Source: Formosa undariae
GTDB taxonomy: Bacteria; Bacteroidota; Bacteroidia; Flavobacteriales; Flavobacteriaceae
DNA: 64,000 nucleotides
NCBI RefSeq assembly: GCF_042427615.1
Contig: NZ_JBHMEZ010000001.1
Span: forward strand, 558,001-622,000
Direction of reading: 5' to 3'
Part shown: positions 10,801-18,887 of the stretch, in pieces
Numbering within the stretch: the first letter of the stretch is position 1
How the letters are laid out: every line of letters starts with the position of its first letter
Made by a program: the position numbers and the translations under genes
The notes under the pieces: generated by a model
The model's database searches: none
What the model saw: the letters and a program-made list of their open reading frames with translations, nothing else
Told to the model about the DNA's origin: nothing

Positions 10801-11141
10801 CCTGTATCAGTAGAGTTCAATTTTAAATCACCTGTTATATCTTTAGAAGTGCTTTGGCCTGTTGTCTGTTCGCTTCTCGATATAACAAAAGTCATTTCTG
10901 TTGCACTCACCCAAGTTTTAGACGTTACAGATATGTCAGAGTTTGTTATAGATATATTATTCTCCATACCACTAGTAAACCCCGCCCCTTTTATTGTAAC
11001 TTTAGTTTGGTAGGTTACTCGAGTTGGAAACACATCCGTAACCGTTTGCGCAAACCCCGAAGTCACCGCAAACAACAGCACAATGGCCAGTATTTGCTTA
11101 GAGATTATATTATTAAGTAAAAAAGAAGTAATTTTTTTCAT
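7875..11141 (-). CDS. T9SS type A cargo protein with IPT/TIG and Ig-like domains, paralogue B
   Basis: A 1088-residue paralogue of the 4566-7742 protein with the same order of parts: signal peptide (about 1-32, ending SGFAQ), IPT/TIG-like domain (VTDVFPTRVTYQTKVTIKGAG), the GVDDDLLSTIPG and GENGLDLGTGITNFNQ stretches, an Ig-like segment (YEWSKYNELPSGSGPSL), and a type A T9SS sorting domain ending GRVVNKKLIN. Shared signatures such as MVIQGRPLPFSD and YLEDTYLNLEHDLR/YLEDTYLNMEHDLR show tandem duplication with later divergence. It has a consensus promoter upstream and could be transcribed with paralogue A. Molecular function unknown. Confidence 0.88.
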   Translation of the reverse strand: MKKITSFLLNNIISKQILAIVLLFAVTSGFAQTVTDVFPTRVTYQTKVTIKGAGFTSGMENNISITNSDISVTSKTWVSATEMTFVISRSEQTTGQSTSKDITGDLKLNSTDTGFNISYIAPNYKILRHENIENSVIKITEIFTNWDYNGNGYWRSSWYNSSSSTWPNNRHELLAFTFDGITYSTGVDDDLLSTIPGLTFTPQNFKAYSTNGIDGNSHSGNFMATGDLVDGEVSEGTTITSDFIKGLTVYDVITDGENGLDLGTGITNFNQTTSVKFFSGNGQVGAVDDNVPDLIISQIAQPGGDNFYDVYYYADEEGNVVGRPVKLVMLDQKTNGAGLLAKWRLDLYSMTDGSYTTSSPLINALGSDADRPLRMVAFKLQDFSISSDSTDVYNYVKNVNNINLMAGGSCDIAFLAYNKSAFDIKAPVADALLPRYVCRLPSTTDITFSVSAGVDGGGTGSSSETLTYEWSKYNELPSGSGPSLTIDNVEEDDLATYNVRIFNDFGSIIVPVTLEQGGTPTAWDGTSWSVPSAYSNAEITISPEDKSLIFYDDYNSDSNLEGCDCTVKAGTNVVIPSGQTLKLYNNLTVEPTEDVYDDSGDFVESVPAGTFTLENNASLIQINDNVNYVNTGDIKVERLAENIKHYDYVYWSSPVEGFNVSNIPTSRTFKWDPTSVNANGSTGDWISVSSEIMVPGSGYIARVPNATSFTNTFTGIPNTGEITIPVKKSTGTLPPEGDEDFNLIGNPYPSAININKFLEENKNLLDGFVKIWTHKEGISNTADNSFYENFVYNYEDSYLTYNSTGSNPDLDGFQGNIASGQSFFVKLKETSGNGEVNFLNNMRYDNSENQYNNNEFFRGTAVSSEEKQLLWLNLVNEKKLSQSTLVGYVDGATTERDRLYDAQADGDDFKIYSLISDEKMVIQGRPLPFSDADEVPLGIQVATNGSYQIGIDNLKGSLFENEGQDIYLEDTYLNMEHDLRQSPYSFTATAGAINDRFVLKYLASTTLSVGEEVSNNTYVYINDATLYVKTAKIIKAIEIYDFSGKRIEAYKGLINSSEFSSPFPFSNGGYIVSITMEDGRVVNKKLIN

Positions 11142-11217
11142 AAGCAGGATTTTTTATTAAAACTATAAAACCACGGTTCATTCTTGGGGAATTAAAGCAT
11201 ATTGGTAAATTATAAGA

Positions 11218-11248
11218 CAAAATTAACAAATAGATTAGTTCAAGCAAA
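11218..11248 (-). promoter_or_regulatory. Consensus Bacteroidota promoter for T9SS paralogue B
   Basis: On the minus strand, TTTG (plus 11245-11248) is followed after exactly 19 bases by TAATTTTG (plus 11218-11225), matching TTTG-N19-TAnnTTTG. The predicted leader to the ATG at 11141 is about 70 bases. Confidence 0.8.
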
Positions 11249-11494
11249 AAATTTAGTCTATTTGCAAATTAATTCCTATGAACGGCTACATAACTGTATT
11301 TTAACCCAGTTGCTAAAGATATTAACCACTATACCAAGTAAAAAACAAGCTACATAACGCCACTCTCCACATGCTTAATTTTTTACAAATCTTAAAATAC
11401 TTAAACAAGTATCGTTATTAATAAAGATACCTTTTATTTAACCAACGCCATAAATTAAAGCTATAATTAAACTCTGTAAAAGGTTTTATACGAG

Positions 11495-11525
11495 ATTGAT
11501 TTTTTATTTAAAAAAATTACCTTTG
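11495..11525 (+). promoter_or_regulatory. Consensus Bacteroidota promoter for trpS
   Basis: ATTG at 11495-11498, a 19-base spacer and TACCTTTG at 11518-11525 match the Bacteroidota -33/-7 pattern. The trpS ATG follows 23 bases after the -7 box. Confidence 0.75.
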
Positions 11526-11547
11526 TAATTCAATCTGTATAATTATC

Positions 11548-12516
11548 ATGGCAAGAATTTTAACTGGTGTGCAAAGCACCGGAACACCACATTTAGGAAA
11601 TTTATTAGGAGCAATTATTCCGGCAATAAAAATGTCTGAAATAGACACAAACGAATCGTATTTATTTATTGCAGACATGCACTCATTAACTCAAATTAAA
11701 GATGCAAAAACCCTTAGACACAACACGTATTGTGTTGCTGCAACGTGGCTTGCTTTTGGTTTAGATATTGAAAAAGTAGTGTTTTACAGACAAAGTGATA
11801 TCCCGGAAACCACAGAATTAAGTTGGTATTTAAGCTGCTTTTTTCCGTATCAGCGTTTAACGTTAGCACATGGTTTTAAGGATAAAGCCGACCGCTTAGA
11901 AGATGTAAACGCAGGCTTATTTACTTATCCTATGCTTATGGCGGCAGATATTCTTTTATATGATGCCGAAATTATTCCTGTAGGGAAAGATCAATTACAA
12001 CATATAGAAATGACGCGTGATGTTGCATCGCGTTTTCATGCTAAAATGGGGGAAACATTTGTACTTCCAACAGGTAAAATTCTTGAAAATGGCGTATTAA
12101 TTCCTGGTACCGACGGTGCCAAAATGAGCAAGAGCAAGGACAACTTAATTAATATTTTTCAAACAGATAAAAAATTACGCAAGCAAGTAATGAGCATTCA
12201 AACAGACAGCACACCTCTTGAAGATCCCAAAGACTGGAGCACATGTAACTGTTTTGCTATTTATAATTTATTGGGATCGGAGGAACAGATTGCAACTATG
12301 AAAGCGAATTACGAAAATGGTAATTATGGTTACGGACATGCGAAACAAGCACTTTTCGAATTAATAGTAGAACGTTTCGCTACCGAACGTGAACGTTTCG
12401 ATTATTACATAAATAACCTTGAAGAAATTGATAAAGCCCTAGCCATTGGAGCTGCAAAAGCAAAATCAGTAGCCCAAGACACTTTAAGTCGCGTACGTGC
12501 TAAAGTAGGGTATTAA
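11548..12516 (+). CDS. trpS: Tryptophanyl-tRNA synthetase
   Basis: A 322-residue class I aminoacyl-tRNA synthetase that charges tRNA-Trp in the cytoplasm. The HIGH-type motif is TPHLGN (His15-Asn18), and the KMSKS loop is intact at residues 192-196 (AKMSKSKDN). Conserved ADMHSLT and GKDQLQHIEMTRD segments shape the ATP and tryptophan sites. Length is normal for the family. It is preceded by its own consensus promoter, and the ATG at 11548 is the only sensible start. No T-box or other leader control is visible; the leader is only about 15-20 bases. Confidence 0.96.
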   Translation: MARILTGVQSTGTPHLGNLLGAIIPAIKMSEIDTNESYLFIADMHSLTQIKDAKTLRHNTYCVAATWLAFGLDIEKVVFYRQSDIPETTELSWYLSCFFPYQRLTLAHGFKDKADRLEDVNAGLFTYPMLMAADILLYDAEIIPVGKDQLQHIEMTRDVASRFHAKMGETFVLPTGKILENGVLIPGTDGAKMSKSKDNLINIFQTDKKLRKQVMSIQTDSTPLEDPKDWSTCNCFAIYNLLGSEEQIATMKANYENGNYGYGHAKQALFELIVERFATERERFDYYINNLEEIDKALAIGAAKAKSVAQDTLSRVRAKVGY

Positions 12517-12571
12517 TAGCTCGCACATTTTTGTACCTTTATAAGCATATAATTACCCTAAATTATAAGAT

Positions 12572-14029
12572 ATGCTTCGATTAAAACCTACACTATTCAT
12601 ATTCCTTTTTGTGGGTATTCATTTTGGATACGCACAAGAAGGTTTACATTTTTCAATTAATAATCAATTATATCTTAAAGGAAACTCTGCATTAATAGGA
12701 AACAATATCGTTAGCGAACATGCCTCCAAACCTTTTAACGATAGAGCCGTTTTTAACGATAAGATAAAAATGGAATATATCGATGTCGACGACAACAAGG
12801 AGACATTTAGTTCTAGTCAAGCTGTATTAACACTACCCGAAAATTCTCAAAAAATAGCCTATGCGGCGTTATATTGGAGTGCCATATATAAATACGACAA
12901 AGGCAGCAAACGCGCTTTTAACAACCAAATGGTTTACAAAGGGAACGATAAACGCTCGTTAGATGTGAATACTATTCTATTTAAAACACCTCAAGGTGAG
13001 TATACAGAAATTAAAGGGTTAACCGTTTACGATAGCTATATGAATTCGTCTTTCAACGATTCTAAACCTTATGTGTGTTATTCTGATGTCACAGAATTGC
13101 TACAAGAGACCCAAACTGTAAATGGAAATTACACCGTGGCCAACATTAAAGCTACCGAAGGCTATGTTTCCGGCGGTTGCTCCGGAGGTTGGCTACTTTA
13201 TGTGGTCTATGAAAACCCAGATGATAAACCTAAATATTTCACCACCTATAACGGCTTTTTAGAGGTCGATAAAGAGACTGTCCACATTAATTTTTCGGAC
13301 TTTAAAACAAATGAAGCAGGCGATATAAAAACATCTTTGTCCATAGGCGCATTGGAAGGCGATCAGAAATTTAAAACAGATGTTTGCAATGTTTACGACA
13401 ATCTTAGAGATGAATATATACCGCTCTCAAACAATTTAAGAGCTGAAGATAATTTTTTTAATAGCACCATCACTATAGACGATTTATACTTTAAAAATCG
13501 TACTCCCAGCAGCACGAATACTCTTGGTTTTGATTTGGCAAAAATAGAAATTCCAAACAAAGACAATAATATCCTGTCTAATAATAGCTCGGAATTAACG
13601 ATTGAATTTAAAACGAAAGCCGATCGGTTTTATTTGTTTTTTGTGGCTTTCGAAACCGAAATTAGTCCTATTTATTTAGAGAATAAAAATGCCGATTATT
13701 ATATGACGGTGGATATTGACACTTATGCACTGCCACAAGAAGACGATCTAGAAAGAATTAAAAACTTAAAATCTACTTCTATCCCCAATTTGGAAGCGGG
13801 GTATTATTTAGTCACTAATGTGTTTTCGGTAGAGGACAATGCTGAAAAGTGGAAAAAATTTTTAAGAGAGAAAGGCAACAATCCTAAATCTTACAAGAAC
13901 CCCATAAACAATTGGGATTATATCTACTTAGAAGCTAATGAAGACCCAGAAGTAGTATACTTAAAACAACGTGAATTATCGCGATTAGAGTATTTTGAAG
14001 ATCTTTGGATTCTAAAAATAAACATGTAG
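12572..14029 (+). CDS. Secreted protein: T9SS/gliding-associated N-terminal region plus SPOR-like tail
   Basis: A 485-residue protein with a signal peptide (about 1-21, ending GYAQE). The main part (about 25-330) resembles a region found at the N-terminus of large flavobacterial gliding or T9SS-exported proteins: GNNIVSEHASKPFNDRA, MEYIDVDDNKETFSSSQA, IAYAALYWSAIYKYDKG and YVSGGCSGGWLLYVVYE. The last 80 or so residues (AGYYLVTNVFSVEDNAEKW..GNNPKSY..DYIYLEA) look like a SPOR-type domain, which in other proteins binds peptidoglycan. A variant -7 box (TACCTTTA, 12534-12541) precedes it. Its stop is only 3 bases from the convergent dprA stop. An envelope role is inferred. Confidence 0.75.
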   Translation: MLRLKPTLFIFLFVGIHFGYAQEGLHFSINNQLYLKGNSALIGNNIVSEHASKPFNDRAVFNDKIKMEYIDVDDNKETFSSSQAVLTLPENSQKIAYAALYWSAIYKYDKGSKRAFNNQMVYKGNDKRSLDVNTILFKTPQGEYTEIKGLTVYDSYMNSSFNDSKPYVCYSDVTELLQETQTVNGNYTVANIKATEGYVSGGCSGGWLLYVVYENPDDKPKYFTTYNGFLEVDKETVHINFSDFKTNEAGDIKTSLSIGALEGDQKFKTDVCNVYDNLRDEYIPLSNNLRAEDNFFNSTITIDDLYFKNRTPSSTNTLGFDLAKIEIPNKDNNILSNNSSELTIEFKTKADRFYLFFVAFETEISPIYLENKNADYYMTVDIDTYALPQEDDLERIKNLKSTSIPNLEAGYYLVTNVFSVEDNAEKWKKFLREKGNNPKSYKNPINNWDYIYLEANEDPEVVYLKQRELSRLEYFEDLWILKINM

Positions 14030-14032
14030 GTA

Positions 14033-15133
14033 TTAAATTAATTCGAAAAGTTTGCCTGGTAGCGGTCGTACAACGCCCTTTAATTCCATATTTAACAACA
14101 CACCAGCGACTTTAAAAATGGGTAATCCACATGAGATAGCAATAGTATCTAGCAATTGCTTATCAGACGTTTTTAAAAAATTAAATATTAAAGTTTCTTG
14201 ATCGTCCAACTCTACGAACAACTGTTTCTGAATGACTTTTTGCTCCTGTTCTACATCCCAATTTAGCATATAAGCCACATCTAAAGGTGTAGATAACAGT
14301 TGTGCCTTTTGCTGTTTAATTAAATCGTTACATCCTTTACTTAAACTATCTGTAGTTCGTCCCGGCACAGCAAAGACATCGCGATTGTAAGAATTAGCAA
14401 TGTCTGCCGTAACCAAACTTCCGCCGCGTTCTGCAGATTCAATTACAATTGTTGCACTGCTTAATCCTGCAATAATTCGATTGCGTTTTAAAAAATTATT
14501 CCTATCAAAAGCAGAAGTGCTCCAAAAATCGGTTAAGAATCCGCCATGTTTTTCAACTTCCGCGACATATTTTTTATGCACTTTAGGATATATTTGATTT
14601 AAACCATGCGCCAGACATCCTATTGTTTGTAATCCGTTTTTCATGGCTGCCTTATGCGCGGTTATATCCGTACCGTAGGCAAATCCAGAAACAATAAGCG
14701 GATTAAAAGGAGTAAGTTCTTCGATTAATTTCTCGCAAAAAGCAATACCACTAGTAGTAATTTTACGTGTTCCTACAATACTAATAATCCGTTGAGCCTG
14801 TAAATTCACCTCTCCCGATTGAAACATCAAAATAGGACCATCGATACAATGTTTCAATTTTTCAGGATATTCGTTACTTTCAAAATACAAACAACAGATA
14901 TTATTTTCCTTTATATACTCTAATTCCTTTTCTGCGACTTTTAAATGCGTATCTAAACTTAACCCATTTAACCTTACGGCTCCTATACCATCAATCTTAG
15001 CGAGTACATGTTTTTTTTCTTTAAACACAGCTTGTGCAGATCCACAATGCGCAATTAACTTTTTAGCACCAACATCTCCTATATTAGAGACGTGTTGCAA
15101 TGCCAAAACATATAAAAGTTCATCATCAGTCAT
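14033..15133 (-). CDS. dprA: DNA-processing protein DprA (Smf)
   Basis: A 366-residue protein of the DprA/Smf family, which loads RecA onto incoming single-stranded DNA during natural transformation. The Rossmann-like core shows ISIVGTRKITTSG, the family signature SGFAYGTDITAHKAA, GCLAHGLNQIYP and FAVPGRTTDSLSKGCNDLI. An N-terminal helix-hairpin-helix region (about 10-65) and a C-terminal winged-helix segment (about 300-366) complete the usual layout. I use the ATG at 15133 rather than the GTG at 15139, two codons upstream. The gene is convergent with the SPOR-like gene with almost no spacer. Confidence 0.94.
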   Translation of the reverse strand: MTDDELLYVLALQHVSNIGDVGAKKLIAHCGSAQAVFKEKKHVLAKIDGIGAVRLNGLSLDTHLKVAEKELEYIKENNICCLYFESNEYPEKLKHCIDGPILMFQSGEVNLQAQRIISIVGTRKITTSGIAFCEKLIEELTPFNPLIVSGFAYGTDITAHKAAMKNGLQTIGCLAHGLNQIYPKVHKKYVAEVEKHGGFLTDFWSTSAFDRNNFLKRNRIIAGLSSATIVIESAERGGSLVTADIANSYNRDVFAVPGRTTDSLSKGCNDLIKQQKAQLLSTPLDVAYMLNWDVEQEQKVIQKQLFVELDDQETLIFNFLKTSDKQLLDTIAISCGLPIFKVAGVLLNMELKGVVRPLPGKLFELI

Positions 15134-15258
15134 AATCACTTCAAGCTAAATTCTCATTAATATCAATATTTTCAATCAATTACCGTAAATTAATCAATTG
15201 ATTTTTAACATACAAGAAACTTTTTACTTTGCTGTTAATAAAAAAGTTAAATCCCATC

Positions 15259-15288
15259 TTTGAACGCAATAAAATTTGATTAACTTTG
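15259..15288 (+). promoter_or_regulatory. Bacteroidota promoter for the HU-CCDC81/SPOR gene
   Basis: TTTG at 15259-15262, an 18-base spacer and TAACTTTG at 15281-15288. The -7 box ends only 5 bases before the ATG at 15294, implying a leaderless or nearly leaderless mRNA. The overlap of the box with the open frame also argues against the upstream TTG start at 15276. Confidence 0.7.
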
Positions 15289-15293
15289 TAATT

Positions 15294-16232
15294 ATGCAAT
15301 TAGAGACCTACATAAGCGACTTATTATATCGTTACGAATGTGTTATCGTTCCTGAATTTGGAGCATTTTTAACGCAACGCGTTTCTGCAAAGATAAACGC
15401 AGACACCAATACGTTTTTTCCACCTAAAAAAGTAATTTCATTTAATGAACAAATTCAGAAAAATGATGGTCTTTTAGCACATTATATTGCAGATGTAGAA
15501 AAAATCCCTTTTGAAATCGCCTTAGATAAAATTAAAAACCGCATTGGTTTTATTAAATCTCAATTGGTTGAAAAAGAAAGCATTTCATTAAATAACATTG
15601 GTAAAATTGCTTTAAATGAAGAGGGTAAAATCATTTTTGAACCTTTTAATCATCTCAATTATTTAACTGATGCTTTTGGGCTAAACCAAATGGTTTCTCC
15701 TGCTATTTCAAGAGAAGAATATAAGCGTGAAGTAGAATCTTTAGAAAAAGTTATTCCACTTACCATTACACCGGAAAGTCGTAAAGCTAGACCATATTTA
15801 CGTTATGCTGCTATTGCTGTATTAGCTTTAGGAATTAGCGGATTTATGGGTTCCAAATATTATGTGAATCAAGTAGAAAATCATAATCAAATTGCACAAG
15901 AAACAGCTAATACGCAATTAGAACACAAAATTCAAGAAGCTACATTTGTTATTGAAAACCCATTAACAGCAGTTAGCTTAACCGTTACAAAGCCCTTAGG
16001 AAGCTATCATATTATTGCAGGTGCTTTTCGCGTAGAAGAGAATTGCGATAAGATTATTTCCGACTTAAAAGCAGAAGGTTTTAATGCAAGAAAAATAGGT
16101 GTTAATAAATACGGATTACATCAGGTCGTTTACAACAGTTTTGAAAACAGAAAAGACGCTCTAAATGCATTGCGAAATATTCGTAAAAACAACAATCCAC
16201 ATGCATGGATGCTTGTAAAAGACTTAGAATAA
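15294..16232 (+). CDS. HU-CCDC81 and SPOR domain membrane protein
   Basis: A 312-residue protein from the ATG at 15294. The N-terminal half (about 1-135, METYISDLLYRYECVIVPEFGAF..INNIGKIAL-like pattern) matches the HU-CCDC81 pair of domains found in Bacteroidota. One transmembrane helix follows (YAAIAVLALGISGFMG, near residues 168-185). The C-terminal SPOR domain (about 235-312, GSYHIIAGAFRVEENCDKII..GFNARKIG..) binds denuded peptidoglycan in characterised proteins. The topology places HU-like domains in the cytoplasm and SPOR in the periplasm, suggesting a link between chromosome or cytoplasm and the division-site wall. That role is inferred. Confidence 0.88.
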   Translation: MQLETYISDLLYRYECVIVPEFGAFLTQRVSAKINADTNTFFPPKKVISFNEQIQKNDGLLAHYIADVEKIPFEIALDKIKNRIGFIKSQLVEKESISLNNIGKIALNEEGKIIFEPFNHLNYLTDAFGLNQMVSPAISREEYKREVESLEKVIPLTITPESRKARPYLRYAAIAVLALGISGFMGSKYYVNQVENHNQIAQETANTQLEHKIQEATFVIENPLTAVSLTVTKPLGSYHIIAGAFRVEENCDKIISDLKAEGFNARKIGVNKYGLHQVVYNSFENRKDALNALRNIRKNNNPHAWMLVKDLE

Positions 16233-16254
16233 AACTATATATTTATAAATTATT

Positions 16255-16290
16255 AAGCGTTATTGGAAATCATCCTCTAACGCTTTTTTT
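16255..16290 (+). terminator. Intrinsic terminator after the SPOR gene
   Basis: Stem AAGCGTTA (16255-16262) pairs with TAACGCTT (16278-16285) around a 15-base loop, followed by a run of seven T (16284-16290). Confidence 0.85.
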
Positions 16291-16311
16291 ATGCGGTAAA
16301 TTGAATTAAAA

Positions 16312-16342
16312 TTTGAAAGTCACCCCCTACGTTGTACCTTTG
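16312..16342 (+). promoter_or_regulatory. Consensus Bacteroidota promoter for the thioesterase gene
   Basis: TTTG at 16312-16315, an exact 19-base spacer and TACCTTTG at 16335-16342. The ATG follows at 16359. This is one of the best consensus matches in the window. Confidence 0.82.
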
Positions 16343-16358
16343 ACCTAAATAGAATTTT

Positions 16359-16877
16359 ATGACACCAAATACAGCGGGAGCTACAAAAACGACATTAACA
16401 GATCTTGTATTACCAAGCGAAACCAATCCTTTAAACAATTTATTTGGAGGAGAGTTATTAGCCCGTATGGATCGCGCTGCAAGTATATCTGCACGTCGCC
16501 ATTCTAGACGATTCGTAGTTACTGCGTCTGTGAATCACGTAGCCTTTAATCGTGCTATTCCCCTAGGAAGTGTTGTAACTGTTGAAGCTAAAGTTTCTAG
16601 AGCCTTTAAGAGTTCTATGGAGGTTTATATAGATGTCTGGACAGAAGATCGCGAATCTGGACTTAAAACCAAAGCAAATGAAGCCATTTACACGTTTGTA
16701 GCTGTAGACGAAACTGGGCGTCCGATTCCTGTTCCTGAAATTATTCCGGAAACTAAAATTGAAAAGTTACGTTACGAAGGGGCATTAAGACGTAAAGAAC
16801 TAAGCTTAGTTTTGGCTGGTAAAATGAAACCTAATGAAGCTACCGAATTAAAAGCATTATTTTTAAACGATAAATAA
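16359..16877 (+). CDS. Acyl-CoA thioesterase (hotdog fold)
   Basis: A 172-residue single-domain hotdog protein of the YciA/acyl-CoA hydrolase type, which cleaves acyl-CoA to free fatty acid and CoA. Visible signatures are the conserved NPLNNLFGGELLARMDRAA helix start, with Asn and Asp of the active-site region, and VVTASVNHVAFNRAIPLGSVVTVEAKV. Length is normal for bacterial members. It stands alone between its own promoter and the convergent EnvC-like gene. Substrate chain length cannot be told from the sequence. Confidence 0.9.
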   Translation: MTPNTAGATKTTLTDLVLPSETNPLNNLFGGELLARMDRAASISARRHSRRFVVTASVNHVAFNRAIPLGSVVTVEAKVSRAFKSSMEVYIDVWTEDRESGLKTKANEAIYTFVAVDETGRPIPVPEIIPETKIEKLRYEGALRRKELSLVLAGKMKPNEATELKALFLNDK

Positions 16878-16890
16878 ACCCTTTTAAAGG

Positions 16891-18120
16891 TTACATTCTA
16901 TACAACCACAACGAAGGGTCTTGCGTTGTACTTTCTTTAAATATACTAAAACTTAAGGTGGTGTCGCCTGTCGCACTATTAGTAAACACTTGCCCAATAG
17001 CTTGGCTAGTTGTTACTTTATCTCCTTTCTTAACGTATACTTTAGACAAGTTTTTATAGGCTGTAAAATAATTACCGTGTTGCACTAACACGGTAGGGTT
17101 TCCTTTTTTCTGTACAATAATAGCATACACTTCACCATTAAATACAGAACGTACTTCTGTCCCTGGACTTGTAGCAATACGGACACCATTACTGTGTATC
17201 GTCGCTGTTTTTACGATGGGGTGTGGCTGATTTCCATAACGTAATTTAACCACGCCTTTATCTACCGGCCAAGGTAATTTACCCTTATTAGCAACAAAAC
17301 TAGCCGCTAAATTCTTAGCTTCTGGCGTTAAGGTAAAGCTTTTAGACGTTGAACTTTTACCCGCTTTTTTATTTGATTTTGCAATAGCTTCACGGATTAA
17401 ATTTTCAATCTCACGATCGATACGATCTGCTTCTTGTTGTTTTTGTTTAATTTGAGAAGAATATGTTTTTAAATCTTTCTGTATCGAAGCGACCAATTCA
17501 CGTTGTTGTCTACGCTCAATTTCTAACTGTCCTTGAGCAATACTATTCTCTTTAATCAGATTTTGCTTATCCGCTTTTTGTTTTAACAACCTGGTATTGG
17601 CTACTTTTAAATCTTCGGTTTTAATTTTAATAGTTTCACCCTGCTCTTTCTGGTAATCGGTGTATTGTTTTATGTATTGTAAACGTTTGTAGGCTTGCTG
17701 AAAGTTGTTAGACGATAACAAAAACATCACACGACTTTGCTCACTCCTACTCTTATAGGAATGCACAATCATCTCGGCATAGTCTTCTTTTAGAGTTTCT
17801 AAATCATCACGAAGTTGTGTGATTTCACGTTGATTTACACCAATTTCACGTGTTAATAAATTAGCCTGCTGATTTGTAACTTTAATTAAATTACTACGGA
17901 CATTGATTTTATGATTTAAATCTTCGATAGCCGATAGTTGTGATTTCTCTTTCGACTTGTTTTTAAACAACATACTGTTTATTTGCTCAATTTCTTTACG
18001 CAATTCTTGTCGGCGGTCTTCCAGCTCCTGTTGCTTTTTACTTTGAGAAAACACAGTTATACTGCTTAATAAGCAGATAAAAATGATAATTAATTTATAT
18101 GAGGCTCGAGTTTTAATCAT
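16891..18120 (-). CDS. EnvC-like murein hydrolase activator (coiled coil plus degenerate M23 domain)
   Basis: A 409-residue periplasmic protein: signal peptide (about 1-25, ending TVFSQS), a long coiled coil (about 27-250), then a LytM/M23 peptidase-like domain (about 285-405). The M23 zinc site is incomplete. The first motif reads IHSNGVRI without the usual Asp, and the final HLHFE-type motif is replaced by TTLSFSIF. As with E. coli EnvC, it is more likely to activate an N-acetylmuramyl-L-alanine amidase during septum splitting than to cut peptidoglycan itself. It overlaps the upstream DUF4292 gene by 4 bases and is last in its operon. Confidence 0.88.
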   Translation of the reverse strand: MIKTRASYKLIIIFICLLSSITVFSQSKKQQELEDRRQELRKEIEQINSMLFKNKSKEKSQLSAIEDLNHKINVRSNLIKVTNQQANLLTREIGVNQREITQLRDDLETLKEDYAEMIVHSYKSRSEQSRVMFLLSSNNFQQAYKRLQYIKQYTDYQKEQGETIKIKTEDLKVANTRLLKQKADKQNLIKENSIAQGQLEIERRQQRELVASIQKDLKTYSSQIKQKQQEADRIDREIENLIREAIAKSNKKAGKSSTSKSFTLTPEAKNLAASFVANKGKLPWPVDKGVVKLRYGNQPHPIVKTATIHSNGVRIATSPGTEVRSVFNGEVYAIIVQKKGNPTVLVQHGNYFTAYKNLSKVYVKKGDKVTTSQAIGQVFTNSATGDTTLSFSIFKESTTQDPSLWLYRM

Positions 18121-18887
18121 TTAAATTTTATAGGTTCAAAACCTGATGGAATTTTAAAAGGAAAATTCATATTTTCGTCCAAAGATACAGATTTGAACTC
18201 CAATTCTATAATAGTTTCGCTACTAGCTTCGACAGCATTTATTTTTATAAATTCTGGAATAATTTGTCCAGAAACATCTTGATATTGTACATAGTCGATT
18301 TCTAAAAGACGTTCCTCTTTTGGTTGAGACAACTGTTGCGACATGATTTTAAAATATGTCGGGTTTATAATATAAAACAGTTCGAATAATTTATTTTGAT
18401 CTTCTGGTTGCACCAAATACGAATCGTCGTAAATAGAAGATACATAGTGCGCTTCCTTTAAATTAAACAGAGCCTCTCCTAAAAGCAAATTCTGAACTTT
18501 ATCAAAATCTAAATCTGTTCCTAAAAAGTCGCTTAATAATTTAAAATCACCTTCGAAAAACGTATTATCTAATTTATTGTAAAAACTCACTTTCTCCGGA
18601 GTAATTAATAATCTAGCTGCTGAAAACGGACCGTTTAACCAAATGGTTTTATCCTTTTCCATTCTTAAATTTATAGCAACAGATTTCGAATTATCGCCTT
18701 GAGAATATGCCGTCTTTACTTTAGCAGAAAGCGTTTTAAAATTGGCAGCTTGCCTTGCATTTTCTTTTAATAATTGCTTAGTATTCAATTTTAAATTAGC
18801 ATCTGTTGCTGTTAATGTTTTAGCCGATTTACATCCAACAGTTAACATTAAAAATAATACAATTACAATACGAAGTAGGTGCTTCAT
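18117..18887 (-). CDS. DUF4292 family lipoprotein
   Basis: A 256-residue lipoprotein with lipobox TVGC (Cys19). The body (LSAKVKTAYSQGDNSKSVAINLRMEKDKTIWLNG) matches DUF4292, a Bacteroidota family with a LolA/LolB-like half-barrel fold. That fold suggests, without proving, a role in handling lipids or lipoproteins at the outer membrane. The gene is placed between a TPR protein (adjacent, no spacer) and the EnvC-like protein (4-base overlap), so all three are translationally linked. Confidence 0.85.
   Translation of the reverse strand: MKHLLRIVIVLFLMLTVGCKSAKTLTATDANLKLNTKQLLKENARQAANFKTLSAKVKTAYSQGDNSKSVAINLRMEKDKTIWLNGPFSAARLLITPEKVSFYNKLDNTFFEGDFKLLSDFLGTDLDFDKVQNLLLGEALFNLKEAHYVSSIYDDSYLVQPEDQNKLFELFYIINPTYFKIMSQQLSQPKEERLLEIDYVQYQDVSGQIIPEFIKINAVEASSETIIELEFKSVSLDENMNFPFKIPSGFEPIKFK

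Larger units (their letters stand above)
11142..11547. other. Divergent intergenic region (406 bp)
   Basis: This AT-rich region separates two divergent genes and holds one consensus promoter for each. Between them lies a 9-base direct repeat GCTACATAA (near 11285 and 11350). I see no RNA gene or short coding frame here. Confidence 0.6.

Noticed and set aside
10854..11120. Plus-strand open frames inside the T9SS and other large genes
   Set aside because: They lie antisense to well-supported coding regions, lack recognisable domains and have unnatural composition.
11142..11547. tRNA or small RNA gene in the divergent gap
   Set aside because: No cloverleaf or strong hairpin with a U-tract was found; the region is explained by two divergent promoters.
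15276..15293. TTG start extending the SPOR protein by six codons
   Set aside because: The stretch contains the promoter -7 box TAACTTTG, and the ATG at 15294 gives the normal N-terminus of the family.
16891..18120. Active M23 endopeptidase
   Set aside because: The zinc-site Asp of the first motif and the last His motif are missing, so an EnvC-type activator role fits better.
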